Of a stretch of 49,458 nt of DNA, positions 25,381-32,135 are shown in pieces. Position 1 is the first letter of the stretch. The number at the start of each line of letters is the position of its first letter. Origin of the DNA: Nitrososphaerota archaeon (GTDB taxonomy: Archaea > Thermoproteota > Nitrososphaeria > Nitrososphaerales > Gagatemarchaeaceae); assembly GCA_027886905.1 (NCBI GenBank), contig JAPCJO010000011.1, forward strand, positions 1 to 49,458, given 5' to 3'. Made by a program: the position numbers and the translations under genes. Below the pieces are notes generated by a model, which was not told the DNA's origin, did not search any database, and worked only from the letters and a program-made list of their open reading frames with translations.

Positions 25381-26697
25381 CTAGGCCTTCCCCTGACGGC
25401 TCAGCACGCAGGTCATGCAGTGCGCGCCCCCGTAGCCGCCGGTGATCTCCTGCAACGGGAGGGCCGTGGCCTCCACGCCGAGGTCGTTGAACTCCTTCTT
25501 GTGGGGGAAGAAATGTCCCGACTCCCTGAGCTGCGTGTGCTCCTTCTTCGCCTCCTCGAATAGCCTGCCGTAGCGGTGCGGGGCGAGCCTAGCCTGATAC
25601 TCCAGGTTGTTCAGGACTTTCTCCACGACGTTCTCCACTTCGACCGCCATGATCTTGCGGTCGCTCAGGCAGAGGAAGTTGGAGGCGTAGCACATCTGCT
25701 CCAGGGTGGTTATCGGGACGACGGTGAATCCGCGGCTCACGAGATAGTCGTAGACGTTCTGGCTGCCAGGCTGGCGCCTGTAGCCCGCTTTCGAGGACCT
25801 CCTGTAGACCTCGACCTTGGCGCGCTTCAGGAGGGGGACGCATCCCACCGCGATGCCCCTTCCCGCGATGTTGAGGTATGTGTCGAGGTGCATGTTGATC
25901 ATCGGGTCGGGCTGGTCGCCCGGGATGAGCGGGTGTGCGGCCTGGTGGACGACGGCGACCTCGGCGAAGCCCACCCCCCTGGCGAGGATCTGGTTCACGC
26001 CGCTCCGGTTCGTCCTGTCCCCGAGCCCGAGCATCGCGAAGTCTCCCGCTGGCATGAAATCGCCCCCCTCGAAGGTACCCGGCTGCTTGATGCGGAGCGC
26101 GACTTTGGCGCCGGCCATCTCGAGGATCGCCCCCGTTATCAGGGGCTCCATCTGCCTCTGGGGCTTCGACATCCTCCCGACCATGACGCCGCGGTCGGAG
26201 ACGGCCTGTTGGTCGCGCATGAAGTAGAGGTTCGCGAGTGGGACGTCGAGCGTCACTCGCGGCAGGACGACCCGCACGCCCTTCCTCTCCTCAAGGGCGA
26301 CGCTGGGCCTGAGGAGCAGGACGTTGAAGACGGTCTCCTCGTCGAGGTCGGCCACGCTCTTCTTGAACGCGCGGCGGGCCTCCGCGGCGTCGTCGGCCGG
26401 GCCGCTGAACTTCACGATTTCGACGGCGTAGTCCCTGGCCCTCTCGAGGAGGGCCGGGTTCTCCTTCGCGAGGTTGATAGAGAGACGCTTCAGCCGGTGG
26501 ACCCTCACCCCGGCTGAGGAGAGCGCGTGCTCGAGCTCGGTGTGCTCGTAGATAGCCTCGTCCATGCTGAAGGCCCTCTCGTAGAGGAAGGAGAAGGGAG
26601 CCATCAGGCCGAAGAACATCTCGATGCCCGGCCTGTGGACGACCACCTCCTTCAGGGTGTCCCACTCTGCATTTACTGTCGAATCCATCCAACCCAC
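25381..26697 (-). CDS. arcA: Arginine deiminase
   Basis: Hydrolyses arginine to citrulline and ammonia in the cytosol. 438 residues with the family motifs: TLKEVVVHRPGIEM, FMRD, TFEGGDF, MHLDTYLNIAG and the catalytic Cys C427 in GGYGGAHCMT. The Asp/Glu/His triad is therefore intact. It is slightly longer than the bacterial norm (about 410). Start is GTG 26697 with GGAAGG just upstream; ATG 26688 is possible. It lies between the permease and carbamate kinase genes, as in arc operons, but arcB is missing. A citrullinase or peptidyl-arginine role is less likely. Confidence 0.92.
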   Translation of the reverse strand: MGWMDSTVNAEWDTLKEVVVHRPGIEMFFGLMAPFSFLYERAFSMDEAIYEHTELEHALSSAGVRVHRLKRLSINLAKENPALLERARDYAVEIVKFSGPADDAAEARRAFKKSVADLDEETVFNVLLLRPSVALEERKGVRVVLPRVTLDVPLANLYFMRDQQAVSDRGVMVGRMSKPQRQMEPLITGAILEMAGAKVALRIKQPGTFEGGDFMPAGDFAMLGLGDRTNRSGVNQILARGVGFAEVAVVHQAAHPLIPGDQPDPMINMHLDTYLNIAGRGIAVGCVPLLKRAKVEVYRRSSKAGYRRQPGSQNVYDYLVSRGFTVVPITTLEQMCYASNFLCLSDRKIMAVEVENVVEKVLNNLEYQARLAPHRYGRLFEEAKKEHTQLRESGHFFPHKKEFNDLGVEATALPLQEITGGYGGAHCMTCVLSRQGKA

Positions 26698-26746
26698 CCT
26701 TCCTCAGAGGAGCGCTGCTCCGGCGCGGCGCTCGTATCGAGGCCCA

Positions 26747-28351
26747 TCACTGCGCGACAATGGCATTGGTGTTCGCCTTATACGCCCATAGGAAGACGAG
26801 TGCCGAGAAGACGGCGATGACCACGAGGTCGTACGGCATCGAGACGTACCCGAGCGGGCCGGGGATGGACAGGACGCCCGAGGTGACGAAGTTGGTATCC
26901 CCCAAGAAAGATATCGCGGTCAGCCCCACGACGTAGACCCAGAACCACGCCTGCCTTCCCCATTCCATCTTCTTGTTCTTGGCGAACAGGTAGAGCGGGA
27001 AGCCGATGAGCGTGAGGACAGCCCCGACCAGCGTGAGGGGCCAGGTCGCCCAGTAGATCAGAACGCTCGAAAGGACGAACCCGAGGAACGCGAAGACCAT
27101 CCCTCCTGGGAGCCTGAAGTGGTCGGCTACCCCCATCCGCGGGTTCTTCCTGAGAATCGCGAGGGAGACCGAGGCCGCCGCGTAGGGGATGAGGGTCGTG
27201 ATTGACGCGAGCAGCACGACGTTCGGGAAGAACGGGAAGAGCACCTGGATTATCCCTGTCAGGACAGAAGCGAAGATGATCGATAGGGCAGGAGTGCCGT
27301 ACTTGCTGCTGACCCTGCCCATGGGCTTGGGGAAGAGGCCGTCGTCGGCCATCGCGTACGGGATGCGGCCCTGGAAGAGGACCCAGTCGCTCCCCGCGCC
27401 CGCCGTGCTGATTACAGCGCCGATAGTGATGATGGCCGCGAGCAGCCCGTAGCCCGCGCCCTTCGCCACGTCCGAGAGCGGGGAGGACAGGCTCCCGATC
27501 CCTGTGCTGTAGGACCAGTCGCCGGCGCTCATGCCCAGCCCCGACCAGTTGATCAGGCCGACGAACGCGATCCCGATGAGGACGTAGACGACCACCACTA
27601 TGGCCATCGTGATGATTATCGCTCGCGGGATCGTCCTCGACGAGTTCTTGACCTCGCCGCTGGGTATCACTACCGCCTCGAAGCCGGTGAACATGAACAC
27701 GGCGAGGGCCATCGCGACGGCTATCCCCGACCAGCCGGATGGCATGAAGGGCGAGAAGTTGCCGAAGTTCAGGTAGAACAGGCCCACCAGGGCGAAGAGG
27801 ATCAGAGGTATCAGCTTCGTCACCGTGGTGACCATGCCGAACAGGCCGCCCCACCTCACGCCCAGCACGTTGATCACCGTGAAGGCGGCGAGCGCGACCA
27901 GGGCGACCCCTATCCCGAGGTTGGTGAGGGTCAGGCCTACGGAGAGGCCGGGGACGTAGAAGCCTATGTAGGCAACGAAGACGTCTATTATCGCCGCGGT
28001 CCCGGTGAATGCGTAGATGAAGTAGCCCCAGCCTACGAGATAGCCCGCAGAGTTGCCGAGGGCGAGCCGAGGGATCGAGTACGGCCCGCCCGTGAGCGGG
28101 AACCTGGAGCCCAGCTCCGCGTAGATCAACGCGAGTATCGTCATGACGACGCCTACCAACACGATCGCGAGGGTCAATGCAGGGCCCGCGTCCGCCCCAT
28201 ACGCGGCTATCAGGCCAAAGATCCCCGACCCGATGATGCCTCCCACGCCCAGGCCCACCAGGCTCCACAGGCCCAGCTCCTTCTTCAGGGCGGACTTTCC
28301 AGAGCCGCCCGAGTCCTGCCGCGCTTCCGTTTGTCCGGACAAGCCTGTCAC
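26747..28351 (-). CDS. APC-superfamily amino-acid permease (probable arginine/ornithine or arginine/citrulline transporter)
   Basis: Integral membrane transporter with 12-14 helices. The APC signature is clear near the N-terminus: LWSLVGLGVGGIIGSGIFGL, followed by AELGSRFPLTGGPYSI and LGNSAGYLVGWGYFIYAFTG. GTG 28351 is the chosen start because it overlaps the Usp stop in GTGA; another GTG at 28372 would add seven residues. Arginine specificity is inferred from its place directly before arginine deiminase. The stop lies 49 bases from the deiminase start. Confidence 0.9.
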   Translation of the reverse strand: MTGLSGQTEARQDSGGSGKSALKKELGLWSLVGLGVGGIIGSGIFGLIAAYGADAGPALTLAIVLVGVVMTILALIYAELGSRFPLTGGPYSIPRLALGNSAGYLVGWGYFIYAFTGTAAIIDVFVAYIGFYVPGLSVGLTLTNLGIGVALVALAAFTVINVLGVRWGGLFGMVTTVTKLIPLILFALVGLFYLNFGNFSPFMPSGWSGIAVAMALAVFMFTGFEAVVIPSGEVKNSSRTIPRAIIITMAIVVVVYVLIGIAFVGLINWSGLGMSAGDWSYSTGIGSLSSPLSDVAKGAGYGLLAAIITIGAVISTAGAGSDWVLFQGRIPYAMADDGLFPKPMGRVSSKYGTPALSIIFASVLTGIIQVLFPFFPNVVLLASITTLIPYAAASVSLAILRKNPRMGVADHFRLPGGMVFAFLGFVLSSVLIYWATWPLTLVGAVLTLIGFPLYLFAKNKKMEWGRQAWFWVYVVGLTAISFLGDTNFVTSGVLSIPGPLGYVSMPYDLVVIAVFSALVFLWAYKANTNAIVAQ

Positions 28352-28806
28352 TTCACTATCAGGACGTCGCACTTCGAGTGGTTGACGACCGACGACGAGA
28401 CGCCTCCCAACAGGAACCTCTCGATACCAGATATCCCTCTCCTCCCGAGGACGATCACGTCCGCGCGCTCGCTCTCGGCGAGCCGGAGTATGATCTCAGA
28501 TGGGTGCCCGTCCTCCACCGAACCCGATACCGGACGGCCGGCGTCCTTCGCGACGCTCATCGCCGCTTCCATCAACTTCTGTCCTTCCTTCATGATCTGC
28601 TCGGGGTAGCCGGGAGGATAGTAGGGCGCGGTCGGGCCGTAGACCGTCAAGACCGTGCTGACGGCGACCACGACCCGGACGGAGGCTCCCTCTGCAATCG
28701 AGAGCGCGATGGCGCGGGCGAGAGCCCGCTTTGCATTGTCGGAGCCGTCGTAGCCCACGAGTATCTTCTTGTAGCCCTTCAAATCCCGGCCGCTGCCCAT
28801 GGGCAT
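28348..28806 (-). CDS. Universal stress protein A family
   Basis: Nucleotide-binding stress protein, 152 residues from ATG 28806 (one base after the upstream stop). The core starts KKILVGYDGSDNAKRALARA. The ATP-binding end reads VLGRRGISGIERFLLGGVSSSVV, close to G-x2-G-x9-G-S/T, but with Gly where Ser/Thr is usual. It has an insertion with Tyr/Pro-rich YGPTAPYYPPGYPEQ between the first strand-helix pairs. It sits between a regulator and the permease, in one operon with overlapping ends, so it probably adjusts the arginine pathway under energy stress; that role is inferred. Confidence 0.88.
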   Translation of the reverse strand: MPMGSGRDLKGYKKILVGYDGSDNAKRALARAIALSIAEGASVRVVVAVSTVLTVYGPTAPYYPPGYPEQIMKEGQKLMEAAMSVAKDAGRPVSGSVEDGHPSEIILRLAESERADVIVLGRRGISGIERFLLGGVSSSVVNHSKCDVLIVK

Positions 28807-28807
28807 C

Positions 28808-29365
28808 TCACCCGAAGGGGCTGCGCGACTGGTCCATAGGACCGGAAGGGGGCGTCGCCCTCTTGTACACCCGGTCATCCTGGTTCTGCAGTGGATAGTT
28901 CTCCGACAGCCATTTCCTGCGAAGCTTGTCGATGATGTCCATGTTCGGTGTCAGCTCGACGGCGACCTCCCCTCCGTCGAAGCTTATCGAGGCCCTCGAG
29001 AATGAGGTCCGGTAGACCGCGTACCTCTTTCCGGCCGGTGTGACGACCGTCCTCTCGAGAATCATCAACCCATCGCCCAGAAGGCCCCTCATCCGCCTGT
29101 AGCAGGTGCTAAGCGGCAAGTTCTGCTCCGCGCTGATCTCCTCGACGGTCTTTCCGCTCGTGATCGCCGAAGTCAATATCTTCCTGGACGACTCGTCTCC
29201 AAGGGCGCTGAGGAGCGCGCCTGACAGCCCTAGACTGTGAAAGGCGGGGCTCTGCGCCACGCCTAGAATCTTGTCTTCTTCCTGGTCGGACTTGAATGGG
29301 CCTGCTCGAGTCCGAATACCGTCGAACCCTTCCCTGCCGCCGATTTCCTGAATCTCTTGCGCCAT
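28808..29365 (-). CDS. Winged-helix transcription regulator heading the arginine operon
   Basis: 185 residues. The winged helix lies at about 45-100: LSALGDESSRKILTSAITSG, then KTVEEISAEQNLPLSTCYRRMRGLLGDGLMI, an ArsR/HTH_20-like pattern common in archaea. The C-terminal part is a small beta domain (YRTSFSRASISFDGGEVAVEL) and ends in a basic tail. No metal-binding Cys cluster is seen. ATG 29365 is used; GTG 29374 lies closer to the predicted transcription start. As first gene of the unit it likely controls it, perhaps via the inverted repeats at 29412-29446. Confidence 0.75.
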   Translation of the reverse strand: MAQEIQEIGGREGFDGIRTRAGPFKSDQEEDKILGVAQSPAFHSLGLSGALLSALGDESSRKILTSAITSGKTVEEISAEQNLPLSTCYRRMRGLLGDGLMILERTVVTPAGKRYAVYRTSFSRASISFDGGEVAVELTPNMDIIDKLRRKWLSENYPLQNQDDRVYKRATPPSGPMDQSRSPFG

Positions 29366-29396
29366 CCTAACCACCTGGAGTTAGTGAGGCGCCGAA

Positions 29397-29446
29397 GTAT
29401 TAGAGACGGCTTGTACGTTTGTCATCGCACCCAGATGACCTGTACA
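29397..29446 (-). promoter_or_regulatory. Promoter and nested inverted repeats upstream of the arginine operon
   Basis: TATA (minus strand TCTAATAC) at 29397-29404. Upstream are nested inverted arms: TGTAC (29412-29416) with GTACA (29442-29446), and GTCAT (29421-29425) with ATGAC (29435-29439). The symmetry is imperfect. It differs from the operator of the respiratory genes. Confidence 0.45.
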
Positions 29447-29493
29447 CAGTTGTATGCAACGCCCCACCGGATAGGGGACAAGGGCGAGGCGTG

Positions 29494-29509
29494 CCCTTCC
29501 CTGGAAGGG
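29494..29509 (-). terminator. Hairpin after the 29.5-kb RHH-type gene
   Basis: CCCTTCC-CT-GGAAGGG lies 23 bases past the stop of the gene that ends at 29532, on its 3' side. No strong T run follows, so it may be a terminator or only an mRNA end structure. Confidence 0.35.
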
Positions 29510-29531
29510 AGTGCGCCGGGTGTCCGCTAAG

Positions 29532-30125
29532 TTAACGGCCGGGTCTCTTCTCTTCTTCCGCCCTGACCTCGATCATTCCCTCCGAAACCCGGGTGTTTGT
29601 GATCTTGTATGGGTAGGCGGAGAGTATCCCGAGCAGGAACTGCTCCGTGCAACTCGTGGACTCGACGGAGAACCCTGCTCCGATGACTCGCACCACGACA
29701 CTCGCCCTTTCCTCCTCCTCCTTCCTTTCGAACTCTACCCTCTTCACAGGAAGGAAGCCGTGCAACTCGTCGACTCGGGAGATGAGCTGCTGGAAGTCGT
29801 CGGCGTACATGTGCAGATACGAGCCGACCCTCTTTCCCTCGTCGAACCACGATTTCAACAGCCACTCCTTGTCGGTCTGGAAGGTCTTTTTCATCATCTT
29901 CTCCATGAGGTCCCCAGGGAGCGGGATGGCGTCCGTGTCCTTCAGAATCCTGCTCCACCTCCAAGAAGCATAGACCTCTTTTGGCGAGCCGCCATACTTG
30001 CAGACCCTCAGGACTGCGGTCAGAGCCTCGTTTGTCAGCGCGTAGAGGCTCTTGTTCTCCTTTGTCGCCTCGTCGGCCAGAAGATCCGCTGTCTCCTCGT
30101 CGACGGCGATGTTTGTCCGTGCCAT
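29532..30125 (-). CDS. Ribbon-helix-helix-like protein with C-terminal sensor-like domain (197 aa)
   Basis: The family is unknown to me. The N-terminus MARTNIAVDEETADLLADEA followed by a helix (NKSLYALTNEALTAVLRVCK) resembles an RHH antitoxin/regulator. A middle helical region with many charged residues follows. The end (about 140-190) is a small alpha/beta unit, VVVRVIGAGFSVESTSCTEQ with a lone Cys, then ILSAYPYKITNTRVSEGMIEVRAEE, which looks like a ligand or effector domain. ATG 30125 was chosen since the TATA box (30153-30162) lies about 30 bases upstream; the longer frame would run through the divergent promoter. It is divergent from the two-domain cupredoxin gene and could regulate it. 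Confidence 0.65.
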   Translation of the reverse strand: MARTNIAVDEETADLLADEATKENKSLYALTNEALTAVLRVCKYGGSPKEVYASWRWSRILKDTDAIPLPGDLMEKMMKKTFQTDKEWLLKSWFDEGKRVGSYLHMYADDFQQLISRVDELHGFLPVKRVEFERKEEEERASVVVRVIGAGFSVESTSCTEQFLLGILSAYPYKITNTRVSEGMIEVRAEEEKRPGR

Positions 30126-30174
30126 TTGGCACCGGCGGGCATGCGCATTTGTACATAAGCCTATGCAGGTTGCG

Positions 30175-30202
30175 TGAGAACGTACAGACGGCGAGATATA
30201 CT
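30175..30202 (+). promoter_or_regulatory. Promoter of the two-domain cupredoxin, with one operator half-site
   Basis: TATA-like AGATATAC at 30195-30202, about 24 bases before ATG 30223 (leaderless). TGAGAAC at 30175-30181 equals the TATA-proximal arm of the respiratory operator and stands at the same distance (12-13 bp). The distal arm is not recognisable, so regulation by the same factor is only possible. Confidence 0.4.
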
Positions 30203-30222
30203 CCATAGCCCGCATTTGGGGT

Positions 30223-31200
30223 ATGGAGCTGAGCAAGAGGGAGGGCGGGAGGAGGGGTGTTACCACTGTCGAAGGAGCGCTTGTGGCGCTCGTCCTGATA
30301 TTCGGCACTATGGCGTTCGCGTACCTGAGCGCGGTCAGGACGGATTCCGCAGAGATAACTTCGCTGCAGTCGGCCATCGGCGGCGCCACGGCGCCCGCGG
30401 GCACGACCACGACGATTGTGAAGTCTAGCCCGGGTATCAACGAGACCGCGCTACCGGTCATGAACCAGACCAACACGATCAGGCAAATCACGGAGACGTG
30501 GTACCTGTCGCCCGAGGCGGCGCAGGACAGGTTCGACCCCTCCAGCATCGTCGTGAACCAGGGCGACACGATTGATCTCACGCTGGTCGATAATGACACG
30601 GTCGCCCACGACTTTGTGATCGGCCCTCCCTACAACATCATCGTTAACGCGACGGTCCCCGGCCTGGTCAATGATATCACGGGCCAGACCTTCACTACGC
30701 CCGCGAAGAACAACTCGCCCGGAGTCACCGTGGAGGGGACGCCAGGAAACGTGACGGCGACCTACAGCTTCATGGCCAAGTACGCGGGGATTTTTGAGTT
30801 CGTCTGCACCTATCATGCCGAGATAGGTATGATAGGGTACCTCACGGTCCTGCCTGACTCCGCGTACACAGGGAAACCCGCCAGCGCAGGGCAACAGGGC
30901 GGGCAGTCCCCCGAGATCACGATGGTATCCATACTCTCCGGCTCGGGGGCCAACGCGTCTCTCCCGCAGACTTACTCTCCGGACCCCGTGACGGTGGTGA
31001 TAGGCGTCAACAATACGGTCGTGTGGACCAACAACGACACCGCCCCGCACACGGTCACGGCCAACGACGGGAGCTTCGACTCTGGAAACATGGCGCCGAC
31101 AGCCACCTTCACTTTCACCTTCACGACCCCTGGGACCTATCATTACCACTGTATCTACCACCCATGGATGGTCGCAACGGTCATAGTCAAGGCAGGGTGA
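30223..31200 (+). CDS. Two-domain blue-copper protein with type IV pilin-like signal
   Basis: 325 residues. The N-terminus is KREGGRRG followed by VTTVEGALVALVLIFG: Gly12 at -1 and Glu17 at +5 before a 20-residue hydrophobic stretch, as in prepilins. Domain 1 (about 95-210) is cytochrome-oxidase-II/plastocyanin-like with H129, C195, H198 and M203 (spacing x4 to Met). Domain 2 (about 250-325) has H276, C310, H313 and M316, a normal type 1 copper site. Sequons are frequent, so the protein is extracellular. A 109-aa gene follows with its ATG overlapping the stop (ATGA), then a single-domain cupredoxin nearly identical to domain 2. Confidence 0.85.
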   Translation: MELSKREGGRRGVTTVEGALVALVLIFGTMAFAYLSAVRTDSAEITSLQSAIGGATAPAGTTTTIVKSSPGINETALPVMNQTNTIRQITETWYLSPEAAQDRFDPSSIVVNQGDTIDLTLVDNDTVAHDFVIGPPYNIIVNATVPGLVNDITGQTFTTPAKNNSPGVTVEGTPGNVTATYSFMAKYAGIFEFVCTYHAEIGMIGYLTVLPDSAYTGKPASAGQQGGQSPEITMVSILSGSGANASLPQTYSPDPVTVVIGVNNTVVWTNNDTAPHTVTANDGSFDSGNMAPTATFTFTFTTPGTYHYHCIYHPWMVATVIVKAG

Positions 31201-31529
31201 TGACATCGATGGCACCGAAGCTGCGCGCGCAACGCTCGCAGCCACGCACGGGGACCGTCGCACGTGAGGACAGTCATGCGTCTCTCGAGAGAGCGATCAA
31301 GGGGGCGCTCACAGGCTATCTGAGCGGCAGGAGGCTCAGCAAGGTCAAGATAAGACAGATTGAGGGAAGGAGCGTCGACGGCTTTCTGAAGATCGAGGGA
31401 GGGAGCGCGGAGCGGGCCCTCGTGGACTTCACGGCCACCACGACTCGATACGGGGCGCTCGCGTCTCTAGAGGTGGGCGGAAAGAAGATCCCCCTCGTCA
31501 TGAATCCCAACGAAAAGCAGGCCCAGTAG
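31200..31529 (+). CDS. Small basic protein of unknown function (109 aa)
   Basis: The ATG overlaps the stop of the cupredoxin gene (ATGA), so translation is probably coupled. A disordered, Arg/Gln/Ser-rich N-tail of about 25 residues is followed by a compact domain: SLERAIKGALTGYLSGRRLS, then beta-like KVKIRQIEGRSVDGFLKIEGG and ALASLEVGGKKIPLVMNP. No signal peptide or membrane helix, so it stays in the cytosol. I do not recognise the family. Its link with copper proteins is positional only. Confidence 0.65.
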   Translation: MTSMAPKLRAQRSQPRTGTVAREDSHASLERAIKGALTGYLSGRRLSKVKIRQIEGRSVDGFLKIEGGSAERALVDFTATTTRYGALASLEVGGKKIPLVMNPNEKQAQ

Positions 31530-31613
31530 AATCGTCGGGAGAGTCGAGCGGGACAGCGGCCGAAGAGCGACAGGCGGAGACAAATACCCCCGACTAGGTC
31601 CTTGACCTCGAAA

Positions 31614-32126
31614 ATGCGGAGAGGGAAAGGGAGGGCCGCCGCGGCTCAGGGGCTGTTGACGGCGCTACTCGTGGGCGCGGGGATGATTGCGGTGGCCTAT
31701 GCGACGGTGGCGCTGTCTGACTCTCAGCGGTTCCCAGCGCAGCAATCGGAGCCAGCGGGGAACCAGGCGTCCGGCTCAAACGCGAGCGAGACCTCGCTTC
31801 CACTCGCGAACGGGACGACCGAGCAGACCGGCGCTCCCTCTCCCGATACCACCTTCGTGAAGATCCTCTTGGGCTCGGCCGACTCTGTCTCGTACTCATT
31901 TTCGCCTCTACAGGTCACGGTGGTGATAGGCGTCAACAACACCGTCAACTGGGTGAACGACGACAACGCCGCCCACACGGTCACGGCCAAGGACGGGAGC
32001 TTCGGCTCCGGAAACATGGCGTCGGGGAGCAGCTACACGTACACGTTCACGACGCCGGGGACGTTCACGTATTACTGCGCCTACCACTCGTGGATGGTGG
32101 CGACGGTGGTCGTGAAGGCCGGATGA
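31614..32126 (+). CDS. Plastocyanin-like blue-copper protein
   Basis: 170 residues from ATG 31614; a TATA-like ACAAATAC (31580-31587) is about 30 bases upstream, so the TTG at 31602 is less likely. A hydrophobic signal/anchor (about 12-34) is followed by a Ser/Asn/Thr linker and one cupredoxin domain with ligands His in NAAHTV and C-x2-H-x2-M in CAYHSWM. The domain is nearly the same as domain 2 of the gene at 30223, also at DNA level (for example the block starting ACGGTGGTGATAGGCGTCAA in both), which points to a recent duplication. Likely a membrane-bound electron carrier. Confidence 0.85.
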   Translation: MRRGKGRAAAAQGLLTALLVGAGMIAVAYATVALSDSQRFPAQQSEPAGNQASGSNASETSLPLANGTTEQTGAPSPDTTFVKILLGSADSVSYSFSPLQVTVVIGVNNTVNWVNDDNAAHTVTAKDGSFGSGNMASGSSYTYTFTTPGTFTYYCAYHSWMVATVVVKAG

Positions 32127-32135
32127 AGGGATCGC

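Noticed and set aside
27140-27160. TGAGAAT inside the permease gene (also near 40660 and 41835)
   Set aside because: Single arms inside coding sequence without a second arm or TATA at the right distance; such heptamers are expected by chance in 49 kb.
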